Shown here: piece by piece, positions 24,053 to 32,658 of the stretch
Numbering within the stretch: position 1 is the stretch's first letter
Layout of the letters: every line of letters begins with the position of its first letter
DNA from: JAFAGX01 sp035624215
Lineage (GTDB): Bacteria; Acidobacteriota; Terriglobia; Terriglobales; Acidobacteriaceae
DNA length: 64,000 nt
Assembly: GCA_035624215.1 (NCBI GenBank)
Contig: DASPRY010000145.1
Coordinates: forward strand, 1-64,000
Reading direction: 5' to 3'
Program-made: the position numbers and the translations under genes
The notes under the pieces: model-generated
Told to the model about the DNA's origin: nothing
Seen by the model: the letters and a program-made list of their open reading frames with translations, nothing else
Database searches by the model: none

Positions 24053-26338
24053 GTGGTTTTCCGTAGACAGCTCAGCATAATTTTCTTGTTCGCATTTCTG
24101 GTAGGGTGCATCGCGTTCGCCCAGCAGCCGCCTGCTCAGACTTCGTCACAAAAACCGCATTCCACCTCAACAAAGAAGATTTCTGCAAGAAAACCTGTTA
24201 CCACGCGCCGCAAGCGTTCATCTCCGCGGCTTCGCCGCATGCATCAGGCCTTTGTAGCATCGGCCACTCTCAAGCCCATGGCGCGCCAGCTCATCCAGGA
24301 TCGCACTCCCGCTGGTTATGCCGGGGTTCAGGCTTATGCGGTCCACCATTCCCGCGAAGACGCCGGCGCCCTGGCCTGGCTGGTCATCGGCTATGCCCGC
24401 ATTCTTGATCACAGCTATGCGCAGGCGATCGATCCTCTCAATCGCGCCAAGCCCCACGCTGGCGACATTGGTGATTACGTAAGCTATTACCTTGGCACGG
24501 CTTACCAGCAGTCCGGGCACTTGGCCGAGGCGATTGCCACACTCAGCTCCTTTGATAAGACTTATCCCGACTCGCTTCTCATCCGTGACGCTCACCTGAT
24601 CTATGCCAACGCTTTGATCGCCGATGGTCGGGCCGGTGACGCTATTGACCTGCTCGAGAACGACCGCCAGCCGATCAGGGCTGATCTGGAGCTCGTCTTG
24701 AGTCGGGCTTATGAGGCTGACAATCAACCCGCCAAAGCGCTCACCATTTTTCGCAATCTCTATTACACGATGCCGCTGAGCTGGGAAGCCAGCCAAGTTC
24801 AGGGCGACCTGAACAAGCTCGCGTCAGCCGCACAAGCTCAGCCGGTCGGCGTTGAGGCAAAACGCACTCGCGCCGATTTGTTGGCAAAAGGCAAGCAGTT
24901 CAGCGAGGCAGCGAATGAATATCGCGATTTGCTCAACGAAGTAAGCGCAGACCAGCACGTCGAAATCCAACTCGCCCTGGCCGAGTCTCTGCGCCATTCG
25001 GGGCAGAACCGGGAAGCCAAAAAGATTCTGGAGTCGATACCGGATTCAACTCCAGAAGTTAGCGCCCAACGCCTGTTCAACCTTGGAGAGATTGCCCGCG
25101 GCACGAACGAGGATGATGAGTTCCTGCGAATCGTTCATCAACTGCGCGAGCGATATCCCACCAGCCCATGGCTGGAGCAGTCGCTGCTTTCGGCGGGAAA
25201 CATTTATTTGCTGCGCCGCGACTATGACAAAGCCATCGATTGCTATCGCGAACTGCAGCAGCGCTTTCCCAACGGCGGTCGCGCTTCCTACGCCCACTGG
25301 AAGGCGGCATGGCTCACCCTCCGCCAGGGCAGAAACGACCAGGCCAAAAAGGATTTCGATGATCAGATTGCCTGGTATTCCACCTCCTCGGAGGTCCCGG
25401 CTGCGCTCTATTGGCGTGCCCGATTGGCCGAGGAGGATGATGACCCGGAAATGGCTCGCGCCTATTACCAGACTCTTGCTCTGCGCTATCGCAACTATTA
25501 TTACGGCGAGTTGGCGCGGCAGCGGCTTCCTCAGAAGGACAACGATCGCCAGGATCCTCCACACTACCCCGTGCTCGATCGCGTGCCTCCGCTCAGTAGC
25601 CTGGACATCATCAACCCCGATGAAGTGCCCAGTGATAACCTGCGGGTGCAGAAGGCAGAATTGCTCGCCAACGGTGCATTGACTGACTTCGCCGTGCGTG
25701 AGCTGCTTGCTGCCGCTGACGAGGAGAAGGGCAACTGGGCACCGGCAGAAATTGCTCGCTTATATCAGGATGTCGGCCGTTACGACATGGCGATTGAAAC
25801 CCTGAAGCATGCTGCGCCCAATTATTTTGCCCTCGATCTGCCCAACCTGCCGCGCTCCTATTGGGAGGCGCTTTTTCCAAAAGCCTACTGGCCTGACCTG
25901 AAACGATACTCCTCAGCCAACGCACTCGATCCTTATCTTGTGGCCTCTCTGATCCGGCAAGAATCAGAGTTCAATCCGACCGCCGTTTCTCATGCCAATG
26001 CCGTGGGACTGATGCAGCTATTGCCGAAGGTCGGCAAAGGTGTCGCCAGGGAAGAAAAGATTCGCCACTTCAGCACCCAGCAATTATTCACACCCGGCAC
26101 AAATATGCGACTGGGGACCCGATACTTTCGCAGTATGGTCGATAGATTCGGCGGTTTTGAATACGCCCTGGCAGCCTATAACGCGGGCACCGACCGCGTA
26201 GAGGATTGGATGGGAGCAGGGAAGTATCGCGATCCCCAGGAGTTTGTCGAATCCATTCCTTTCACCGAAACGCGCGAATATGTGCAGAACATTCTCCGCA
26301 ACGCCAGCGTTTATCGCCAACTGTACGGAACACCATGA
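24053..26338 (+). CDS. Slt70-like lytic murein transglycosylase
   Basis: A 761-residue exported enzyme that cleaves peptidoglycan glycan strands to 1,6-anhydro products. A GTG start at 24053 gives an N-terminal signal, with LVGC near 16-19 that could be a lipobox, or cleavage after AFA near 22. A long TPR-like alpha-solenoid follows. The C-terminal SLT domain has the catalytic glutamate in IRQESEFNP (about residue 637), then GLMQLLP and ALAAYNAG. GATAAT at 24040-24045 lies only 7 bases before the GTG, so the message may be leaderless. Its products could feed the dapF/ldcA/mpl recycling genes. Confidence 0.92.
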   Translation: MVFRRQLSIIFLFAFLVGCIAFAQQPPAQTSSQKPHSTSTKKISARKPVTTRRKRSSPRLRRMHQAFVASATLKPMARQLIQDRTPAGYAGVQAYAVHHSREDAGALAWLVIGYARILDHSYAQAIDPLNRAKPHAGDIGDYVSYYLGTAYQQSGHLAEAIATLSSFDKTYPDSLLIRDAHLIYANALIADGRAGDAIDLLENDRQPIRADLELVLSRAYEADNQPAKALTIFRNLYYTMPLSWEASQVQGDLNKLASAAQAQPVGVEAKRTRADLLAKGKQFSEAANEYRDLLNEVSADQHVEIQLALAESLRHSGQNREAKKILESIPDSTPEVSAQRLFNLGEIARGTNEDDEFLRIVHQLRERYPTSPWLEQSLLSAGNIYLLRRDYDKAIDCYRELQQRFPNGGRASYAHWKAAWLTLRQGRNDQAKKDFDDQIAWYSTSSEVPAALYWRARLAEEDDDPEMARAYYQTLALRYRNYYYGELARQRLPQKDNDRQDPPHYPVLDRVPPLSSLDIINPDEVPSDNLRVQKAELLANGALTDFAVRELLAAADEEKGNWAPAEIARLYQDVGRYDMAIETLKHAAPNYFALDLPNLPRSYWEALFPKAYWPDLKRYSSANALDPYLVASLIRQESEFNPTAVSHANAVGLMQLLPKVGKGVAREEKIRHFSTQQLFTPGTNMRLGTRYFRSMVDRFGGFEYALAAYNAGTDRVEDWMGAGKYRDPQEFVESIPFTETREYVQNILRNASVYRQLYGTP

Positions 26339-26400
26339 ACCTCCTGGGCGCACACTGGTTGTTGTTTGCTCTCGAAATTCAGCATCATCCTCGCGCTTGT

Positions 26401-27483
26401 TTATCGGCTGCTCTCGGATAACAGCTCAGCCAGATATTGCTTCCACGCCGCCGGCAAACTGTGCGTGCCGTGCCCGCGCGTCTGGTCAGTGATGGGCAAC
26501 AGTACGAAGCGTCCTTTTCTTACTTTCTTGATCTGTTCTTCTGCAATCCCGAGTTCCGGAGGGTTGATCACATCATCGGCTGAGTTAATGAACATGACCG
26601 GCGCCTTAATCTGACCGAGCTTCGACGAGGGATCGTAATTCCGCGAGGCGTCGAAGGCATACAAGGTGTCGTTCGCATCCATCACGCCCATACGGGTTTT
26701 CATATACTGCTCCAGAAACGCGTCCGCTTGGTCGCGAGTGGGATACTGCTTCTGCAGTTGTAACGGACTCCCTGCCATAATCAGGAAAAGATCCGCGACC
26801 GTTCTCATGCCTGGCGGCTGTTGCTGATATTCGCCGTTCATCCGCGCCGGATCATCGCGAATCGCATCCATGATCATCCTCCGCCACATGCGATTTCTTC
26901 CCGCGATTTGCACCGGCAGGCAAGCCAAGGGCATGGCCGCGTCCATGAAATCCGGATACGTTTCCAGCCAGATCCAGGAATGCATGCAGCCCATCGAAGT
27001 TCCCATCAGCAGCCGCAGGTGGTCCACTTTCAGTCCCTCGGTGAGCAGCAGGTGCTGGGCTTCAACCATGTCGTCATAGTCATAATGCGGAAATTTGGCG
27101 TGCAGCCCGTCGCTGGGCTTGCTGGAGTGGCCCGACCCAATCCCGTCAGGAAGGATTATGAAGTAGCGGCTGGCATCGAGCAGCTGGCCGGCACCGAACA
27201 GCACTCCTGCAAATTGTGGCGTGACGAACCCCTGCCCCGAACTTGTGGTGCCGTGCAAAATCATCACCGCGTTGGTGACATGGCCCGCCCCGTCGGTTGT
27301 GGGTTTCCCATAGGTCGCATAATGCAGTCTCAGCTCCGGCAGAGTCTCCCCCGAGCGAAAATGGAAGTTGTGGGTCACAAAATCGCCTTCCGCCGGTTTA
27401 GGCAGCTCTTGCGCCTGGATCTCCGTACCACAGAAAATGCCCAGCATTGCGGAGACAACACAAACCTGTAAACAGCGTTTCAT
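26401..27483 (-). CDS. secreted MetX-like alpha/beta hydrolase
   Basis: About 360 residues of the homoserine O-acetyltransferase (MetX)-like alpha/beta-hydrolase group. HGTTSSGQG is the oxyanion region, GTSMGCMHSW holds the nucleophile serine, SADDVINPP the acid region, and GHGTHSLP the catalytic histidine. The ATG at 27483 yields a clean signal peptide ending EIQAQ, so it acts outside the cytoplasm. That makes a methionine-biosynthesis role unlikely; it is more probably a secreted esterase or acyltransferase. The upstream in-frame ATG at 27558 would hide the signal peptide. Confidence 0.83.
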   Translation of the reverse strand: MKRCLQVCVVSAMLGIFCGTEIQAQELPKPAEGDFVTHNFHFRSGETLPELRLHYATYGKPTTDGAGHVTNAVMILHGTTSSGQGFVTPQFAGVLFGAGQLLDASRYFIILPDGIGSGHSSKPSDGLHAKFPHYDYDDMVEAQHLLLTEGLKVDHLRLLMGTSMGCMHSWIWLETYPDFMDAAMPLACLPVQIAGRNRMWRRMIMDAIRDDPARMNGEYQQQPPGMRTVADLFLIMAGSPLQLQKQYPTRDQADAFLEQYMKTRMGVMDANDTLYAFDASRNYDPSSKLGQIKAPVMFINSADDVINPPELGIAEEQIKKVRKGRFVLLPITDQTRGHGTHSLPAAWKQYLAELLSESSR

Positions 27484-27631
27484 GGTCCCAGAGCTTACTG
27501 AATGCCCTCCTATCGTGCAAGCCGTCAGCGCGCTGAGAAGCATCAGGTTTCTCTGCATTCTGACTTCTGATTTCTGAACGGCGCGGAAATCGTGACAACC
27601 TCAGCTGCATCGGCTTAGAATTGGACTTGTC

Positions 27632-28060
27632 ATGAAGCTGGTGTGGCTTGGTGCGCTGATCGTGATGCTGGCGATTCCCTCTCTTGCGAAGGAGAAAGGT
27701 AAGAATGATGACATTGGTCCCGTAGCAACCCTCAATTTTGTTGTGGTGAAGGTCTACAACGGCAAGCCCGTGCGCAATGCCGCTGTGGTAATTCACATCG
27801 TGAATGAGAAGGGCAAACAGGAAAAGGGTGATCTCGAGTTGAAGACCGATTTGGACGGCAAGGCCAGCTACGAAGGTGTTCCGTACGGAAAACTAAGAAT
27901 TCAGGTGCTGGCTACAGGGTTTCAGACGTTCGGCGCCGATTACGACATTAACCAGCCGACCGTCGACATCAGCATAAAGCTGAAACGCCCTGAGGCTCAG
28001 TTCTCCGTCTACGACAGCCAACCCAAGGACAACAAAGACAATCCGCCAAAGCCACAGTGA
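27632..28060 (+). CDS. secreted protein with carboxypeptidase-regulatory-like domain
   Basis: A 142-residue exported protein. Signal peptide 1-19 (ends SLAK). The body (about 34-125) is an Ig-like carboxypeptidase-regulatory fold: VVKVYNGKPVRNAAVVIH, TDLDGKASYEGVPYGKLRI, ATGFQTF. The tail is polar with DNKDNPPKP. Such domains in acidobacteria occur in surface and TonB-linked proteins; the role here is unknown. It is followed 20 bases on by the EVE-domain gene. Confidence 0.75.
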   Translation: MKLVWLGALIVMLAIPSLAKEKGKNDDIGPVATLNFVVVKVYNGKPVRNAAVVIHIVNEKGKQEKGDLELKTDLDGKASYEGVPYGKLRIQVLATGFQTFGADYDINQPTVDISIKLKRPEAQFSVYDSQPKDNKDNPPKPQ

Positions 28061-28079
28061 TCGGTGCTGAGATCCTCGC

Positions 28080-28460
28080 ATGAACTATCTCTTAAAGACC
28101 GAACCGTCGGAGTACTCCTTTACTGATCTGCAGCGCGACGGAACGACAGTTTGGGATGGCGTGTCAAATCCCGTCGCATTGAAACATTTGCGCGCAATGA
28201 AGGCAGGCGAGCAACTAGTGATCTATGAAACCGGCGATCACAAAAGCGCAGTCGGAACCGCAACTGTTGTTTCGGTGGATACGTCGGATCCGAAAAATCC
28301 ACGAGTGAAGATCAAATCTGGAAAGCCACTGGGCAAATCCGTTACATTGGCAGAAGTAAAGGCCACCAAACTTTTTGCCGATTCACCCCTGGTGCGTCAA
28401 GGACGCCTGAGCGTGGTGCCGCTTACCGCCCAGCAATATGAATTCCTGACCAATACGTGA
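28080..28460 (+). CDS. EVE domain protein
   Basis: A 126-residue stand-alone EVE (PUA-like) domain: NYLLKTEPSEYSF at the start, VWDGVSNPVALKHLRAMKAGE and VIYETGDHKSAVG. The family binds modified bases in nucleic acids (human THYN1, bacterial restriction-linked forms). The length is close to the minimal domain. It is probably on one transcript with the preceding secreted-protein gene although the functions look unrelated. Confidence 0.88.
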   Translation: MNYLLKTEPSEYSFTDLQRDGTTVWDGVSNPVALKHLRAMKAGEQLVIYETGDHKSAVGTATVVSVDTSDPKNPRVKIKSGKPLGKSVTLAEVKATKLFADSPLVRQGRLSVVPLTAQQYEFLTNT

Positions 28461-28520
28461 CTTTAGCCTGCCACGCCCCTGACGCAGCGGTTTCTTCCAC
28501 CCAATTGGCAAACAAAACGC

Positions 28521-29111
28521 TCAGTTGGATGCCGTGGTCGTCAACGATGGCCCAGACTTCAGCAACTCGGTCTTAAGTTTAAATTTCTGTCTCGGCGCCA
28601 GGTCCAGTTCGGTTTGAAACGTCTGGTAACCAGGCAGACTGATCGTGATCTTTCGATGGCCGGGTGCGATCAGCAGGCTGTGGACAATGCCGTCAAATTC
28701 AGAGGCGTGGCCCACAAATAAATCATCCACGAACACCGCTGCACGATTCGGATTCACAGCCAGTTTTACTTCCGAAAACACGGAAGGCATTTTGAACCGT
28801 TCGTCTTTGACCATCTTCACAGCCACCACCTGCTTTTCTGCCGGCTGAAGCGTGACCTTGGTCTGGAAATCCTCGTATCCGTCCTGGCGAACCACAATGT
28901 CGTGTTCTCCCGGGAGCAGAAGGATCTTTTTGTCTCCTTTAAGCTCTTTCAGGTAGCCGAGGTATTGGCCGTCGATCCAGACGCCAGAATCTCTCTCCAC
29001 TTTAGTTGCACCCTGTAGCTGGAGCTCGCCCAGCACTTTGTTTTCGGCAGCCGCCAGGACTGCGAACATGAACAGCATTCCAATCAGACAAAATCGGCGA
29101 ACTGTAAACAT
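28521..29111 (-). CDS. secreted PEGA-domain protein
   Basis: About 196 residues: a signal peptide (FTVRRFCLIGMLFMFAVLAAAE), then two PEGA-like repeats. The first is around SGVWIDGQYLGYL/LLLPGEHDIVVRQDGYEDF and the second around AAVFVDDLFVGHA/LLIAPGHRKITISLPGYQTF. PEGA domains are surface or S-layer-like beta modules that often accompany Ser/Thr kinases. The ATG at 29111 has GGAGG eight bases upstream, which decides against the earlier in-frame start at 29129. Confidence 0.83.
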   Translation of the reverse strand: MFTVRRFCLIGMLFMFAVLAAAENKVLGELQLQGATKVERDSGVWIDGQYLGYLKELKGDKKILLLPGEHDIVVRQDGYEDFQTKVTLQPAEKQVVAVKMVKDERFKMPSVFSEVKLAVNPNRAAVFVDDLFVGHASEFDGIVHSLLIAPGHRKITISLPGYQTFQTELDLAPRQKFKLKTELLKSGPSLTTTASN

Positions 29112-29344
29112 CGAACCTCCTCGGCGCAACGATCAGCTTTCCTCAAAGATCTGTCGGATCCAACTTTCCAGGAACGCCAGCTGACCATTGACACCTGTCT
29201 TTTTTTCTTGCTTGATGCCCCGATCATAACGGCGGAGCCAACGTCTACAGCGTCGGAATGTACCTTCGAGTCCAAGACCGTACCGTTTTGGTTATTGGCT
29301 TCCGATGGTAGACTCGTAAGCGAATTTGCTCCCCAGGAGAAAAC

Positions 29345-29635
29345 ATGACCAAGGAAATTCAGGGATTCACTGCGGCTTTGTGTCTAGTGCTGTTCTGCGG
29401 GATAACTTTGGCACAGGAGCCGGTTGTCGATATCGATCGTAAAATACATCCGAACCTGGCAGCGGCACAGCGGCACGTCGTTGAGGCTAACAAAGAAATC
29501 GCGACTGCCCAGAAGGACAACCGATATGACATGAAAGGCCACGCCGAGAGGGCACGTCAGCTTCTGGTTCAGGTGAATAACGAGTTGAAGGCCGCCGCCG
29601 AAGCCGCCAACGCCGCCATGCATAATAAGAAGTAA
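29345..29635 (+). CDS. small secreted helical protein
   Basis: A 96-residue exported protein. An AGGAG ribosome-binding site precedes the ATG. The signal peptide ends near residue 23 (GITLAQE). The mature part is almost all helix, with NLAAAQRHVVEANKEIATAQ and GHAERARQLLVQVNNELKAAAEAANAA, a short antiparallel coiled-coil hairpin. Similar small helical secreted proteins are common in acidobacteria but I know of no function. The flanking gene on the right is convergent. Confidence 0.75.
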   Translation: MTKEIQGFTAALCLVLFCGITLAQEPVVDIDRKIHPNLAAAQRHVVEANKEIATAQKDNRYDMKGHAERARQLLVQVNNELKAAAEAANAAMHNKK

Positions 29636-29681
29636 TAATTGGCGTGTGCCCCAGCGTCTTTTCGAACCACATTACACTGAA

Positions 29682-30704
29682 TCAGTCGACCGCCGCATTG
29701 CCTGCCTGAGATGTTGCCGCGGAGGCACGCCCAAACATGATTCCGGTTTCTACCTCAATCGGCTGCCCATCCTTCACGTAGGGGCGGAATCTCCACTGCT
29801 TGCAAGCGTCCGTAACAGCTTTTGCCTGGTCGGGAAATGCGCTCAGAAAGTGAATGTGCTTTACCCTTCCGTTCTTATCAATGATGATGCGGACGGGAAC
29901 CGGGTTAAACCGGTGTACGGTGAAGATGGGATCAACGCGTGTAATCAGGTTCTTGCTATAGGCATAATCGTTGATGCAAACCGGCGAAACATTAGCGCTC
30001 CCGTTTCCCCGGTTCGCTTCCGCAGGCATCTGCATTTTGTTCATCTCCAACACCAAACCCTCCAGCACTTTGGTGTCCTGGCTAGTGAAGACGAACTCCA
30101 CCGCGTGGCATCGAACCTCGGTGGCCAGCACGTACCAGTGCAACTGGGCCACAGGGGACCAATAAGCAAAGAAGGTAAAGGGCCGGCCGGCAATGTTCGT
30201 CTGCGTGATGGGCAGTTCTAATCGGTAATCATGCTGCAGATTGTTCTTTTCGTAAGCGGCCAGCTCCATCACATTCTTCGCAGGGATTGAAGTGAAGAAC
30301 ATATCCTGCGCGGTGATTAGGATATTTCCTCGACTTTCTCGTTTATGCGTGTCCTCCGGCCGGATTTGCGCCAAGACGTAGCGACCGGTATCCGACGGCG
30401 GCGGTCCTTTGTACTTCTCGGTCCAGTCTTTCGGTAGCACATAGGCAAATCCAAAATATGGGTTGCTGTAAACGTTGCCACGCACGGCACCGCCTTCTGG
30501 CACAGGAGTTAGGGAGTCGCTGGAACTCGACCAAGCCCCTTTTACCAGAATGACTCCTTTAGGTACCTGCGTCAGGGGGTGCATGTTGTTGGAGAAGTCG
30601 CCACTCGTTCCCCGGGTGCTTTGAGCTCCAGTCGTGCGGCTCCAAACCACCGTTACCGTGAAGATCAGGAGAACGATTGAACGACGCCAAAATCTGGAGC
30701 GCAT
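29682..30704 (-). CDS. secreted protein with C-terminal TonB domain
   Basis: About 340 residues. An N-terminal signal or anchor (RSRFWRRSIVLLIFTVTVVWS) is followed by a unique domain (about 50-240). The TonB C-terminal fold lies near 265-340: VRIIIDKNGRVKHIHFLSAFP, DACKQWRFRPYVKDGQPIEVET. The ATG at 30704 has a GAGGAG ribosome-binding site. In acidobacteria such proteins are often not true energy transducers because the proline-rich periplasm-spanning segment is missing, as here. It sits 117 bases after the di-heme oxidoreductase. Confidence 0.8.
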   Translation of the reverse strand: MRSRFWRRSIVLLIFTVTVVWSRTTGAQSTRGTSGDFSNNMHPLTQVPKGVILVKGAWSSSSDSLTPVPEGGAVRGNVYSNPYFGFAYVLPKDWTEKYKGPPPSDTGRYVLAQIRPEDTHKRESRGNILITAQDMFFTSIPAKNVMELAAYEKNNLQHDYRLELPITQTNIAGRPFTFFAYWSPVAQLHWYVLATEVRCHAVEFVFTSQDTKVLEGLVLEMNKMQMPAEANRGNGSANVSPVCINDYAYSKNLITRVDPIFTVHRFNPVPVRIIIDKNGRVKHIHFLSAFPDQAKAVTDACKQWRFRPYVKDGQPIEVETGIMFGRASAATSQAGNAAVD

Positions 30705-30821
30705 AATCTCCTCAGTCACGTGGCCTTGAACGGCCGCCAAGCGAATTAGTTCCCAACTGGCGGTTACACGTGAAAGTAGCTGGCGAGACATTTGCCGTCT
30801 CGCCAGCCAGTCTTTTTGCAA

Positions 30822-32297
30822 TTACAGCGAGCGCAGGAAATCGAGTATTTCCTGTTGCTGCGTAGTGGTTAGACTTTGAAAGTTGTTGATCACGGTGTTC
30901 GCTTCACTGCCGTGACCCTGATGGGCCTCAATAGCCGTGAGCAAATCCGTCGTCCGTCCATCGTGCAGCAGGAAGATTCGCTGTCCCAGTCCCCACAAAG
31001 GAGCCGTGCGGAACTGATCGCCGCCAGCGCCTCCCTGGGAAACGTTGTCAGCCAGATTGCTTCCCATGTGATGGATCTCGATATCGGAGAAGGCAGGCAC
31101 CGGCTGATTGCTGAGTGATGGAACGAAGTTCGACACCTGAGTCGTGCCCGGACTTGGATTGTGGCAGGTCGCGCAGCCGATCGCGCTGAACAGAGAGCTC
31201 CCCGCCGCAATCGCTGAGGACGGAACTGCCTGTCCGTTTAACACAACGCCGCCCGGTGGAGGCGGAGCCAGGAATCGCATGAAATTGGCGAACGCCGATA
31301 CGTCATCGAGCACGGCCGCATTCGGCGTCGAGTTCGGGTTTGAGGTGTCCTCCGGATAACCGGACCCGCTAAGGTTTAGACAGTTGGGGGGTAGCCCCAG
31401 GCCCTGCTGATCTTCTCCCGGCAGCGGGCGGTCTTGGGGGAACAGCTCGTTGCTGACGCCCATCTCCACGTTGTAGGCCTCACCGGCAAACGTGTGCAGG
31501 GACTTGTTCTGCGCCTTCCAGCCGAAACGGCTGATGGTGCCGTCATTGCCGTTACGGTTGAAAGTACCGGCAATGCCAAAGTTATTATTTAGATTGGAGG
31601 CTTGGTTGGCTAACAGAGCAGAGTCGTCAAGGTTCTCGATCAAGCCTGCCCCGAAGGTGGGCGTTGGAATGCGGAAGATGATGTTGTTAGCTGCTTGTGC
31701 CGCCGCGAAACTGGGCTGCTGCAAGCTGCAACTCCCGGCATCAGTCCGCCCGGAGACAGTGAACAGGTCTTCCACGCCGCCATTTGGACTGTTGAGGTTT
31801 GGCGATCCGTTGCTGTTGAAGAAGAATGGGAAGCGCACTTCGCGCGTGGGACCATTCGCGGTGATGAACGATGGAATGCTGTTGGTGGAACCGCTAACTA
31901 TGCCATCGCTGATCGCCAGGAATTGAGGGTTGCCGGGCGCTCCGCTTCCTCCAATTGCCGGTTGTGCATGGCACCCCGAGCATTGGTTGAAATTGAATCG
32001 CGGCCCCAGACCGTTATTGGCTCCGCCAGACACACCTTCAACCTCCTGGAAGCGAGCCAGACCGTCGTTGAAAAAGGCAGTGAAGCCGTTTGGATCATTC
32101 GTCGGATCAATTAGCGTGGCACCCGTCCCGCGATTGCCTGCCTGCACGCCAGGGTCGGTTGGATCGCTGCCACCGCCAGGATCGCGGTTAAATCGCCGGA
32201 CACGATAATCGTTTTGAGTGGTTTGAGTAAACGCCATTCCGGCGACCACTAACATCGCCAGAGCTAAAGCTGCCGTAAATGTGGCTGTCCTGACCAC
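30822..32297 (-). CDS. di-heme oxidoreductase (DHOR, c-type cytochrome)
   Basis: About 491 residues of the di-heme oxidoreductase (thiol-oxidoreductase-like) family. Two c-type heme motifs are visible: CSGCH in FNQCSGCHAQP and CATCH in SAIGCATCHNPS. Conserved features include PLPGEDQQGLGLPPN and a C-terminal HDGRTTDLLTAIEAHQGHGSEA stretch. The GTG at 32297 has AAGGAGG just upstream and gives a clean signal peptide, so earlier in-frame starts are rejected. It is periplasmic by nature because the heme is attached there. The last residues, TTTQQQEILDFLRSL, are the usual family ending. Confidence 0.88.
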   Translation of the reverse strand: MVRTATFTAALALAMLVVAGMAFTQTTQNDYRVRRFNRDPGGGSDPTDPGVQAGNRGTGATLIDPTNDPNGFTAFFNDGLARFQEVEGVSGGANNGLGPRFNFNQCSGCHAQPAIGGSGAPGNPQFLAISDGIVSGSTNSIPSFITANGPTREVRFPFFFNSNGSPNLNSPNGGVEDLFTVSGRTDAGSCSLQQPSFAAAQAANNIIFRIPTPTFGAGLIENLDDSALLANQASNLNNNFGIAGTFNRNGNDGTISRFGWKAQNKSLHTFAGEAYNVEMGVSNELFPQDRPLPGEDQQGLGLPPNCLNLSGSGYPEDTSNPNSTPNAAVLDDVSAFANFMRFLAPPPPGGVVLNGQAVPSSAIAAGSSLFSAIGCATCHNPSPGTTQVSNFVPSLSNQPVPAFSDIEIHHMGSNLADNVSQGGAGGDQFRTAPLWGLGQRIFLLHDGRTTDLLTAIEAHQGHGSEANTVINNFQSLTTTQQQEILDFLRSL

Positions 32298-32658
32298 GAG
32301 TCCTCCTTGTGACTTTGAAATTCGGCGGGATCCGGCATCGCTCACACTCCTAGCGCCGCCCATGTACGCACACACGTGTGGGACAGCTCTACTCCGATAA
32401 CTTTCGGCGGAGAATGACTACCTCAGTCCCTCACTGCTGTTTCGCAATTTGGAGACCCCACCGTTCCAGTAAAGGTTTGGAACAACGCGGTGGCACGCTG
32501 CTTTCGCCGAAGTGGCCTTCGGCCTTGCAATTTGCAGGGACTCTATCAAATTCAGATCAGTTGTCAAGAGCATTTCCATTGCTGGGAAACCAAGCGGCGC
32601 CTATGTCATTGGCAGATTTGGACGACGGTGCGACGTGCACGTCGCACACGAAAGTACA
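32298..32658. other. 361-bp divergent gap with palindrome
   Basis: Gene-free region between the divergent di-heme oxidoreductase and HELTH-protease genes. The right end holds a perfect 20-bp palindrome, listed separately. A GGCCTTCGGCC hairpin lies near 32514-32525. No other gene is convincing. Confidence 0.5.
32628..32647. promoter_or_regulatory. perfect 20-bp palindrome, possible operator
   Basis: GTGCGACGTG followed by its exact complement CACGTCGCAC, with no spacer. It lies 11 bases before the ATG of the HELTH protease and about where a -35 box would sit for the TACAAT at 32655-32660. Such perfect dyads suit a dimeric repressor. No regulator gene is adjacent. Confidence 0.45.

Noticed and set aside
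28460..28521. Terminator between the EVE and PEGA genes
   Set aside because: Looked for a hairpin with a T-run in this convergent gap and found none.
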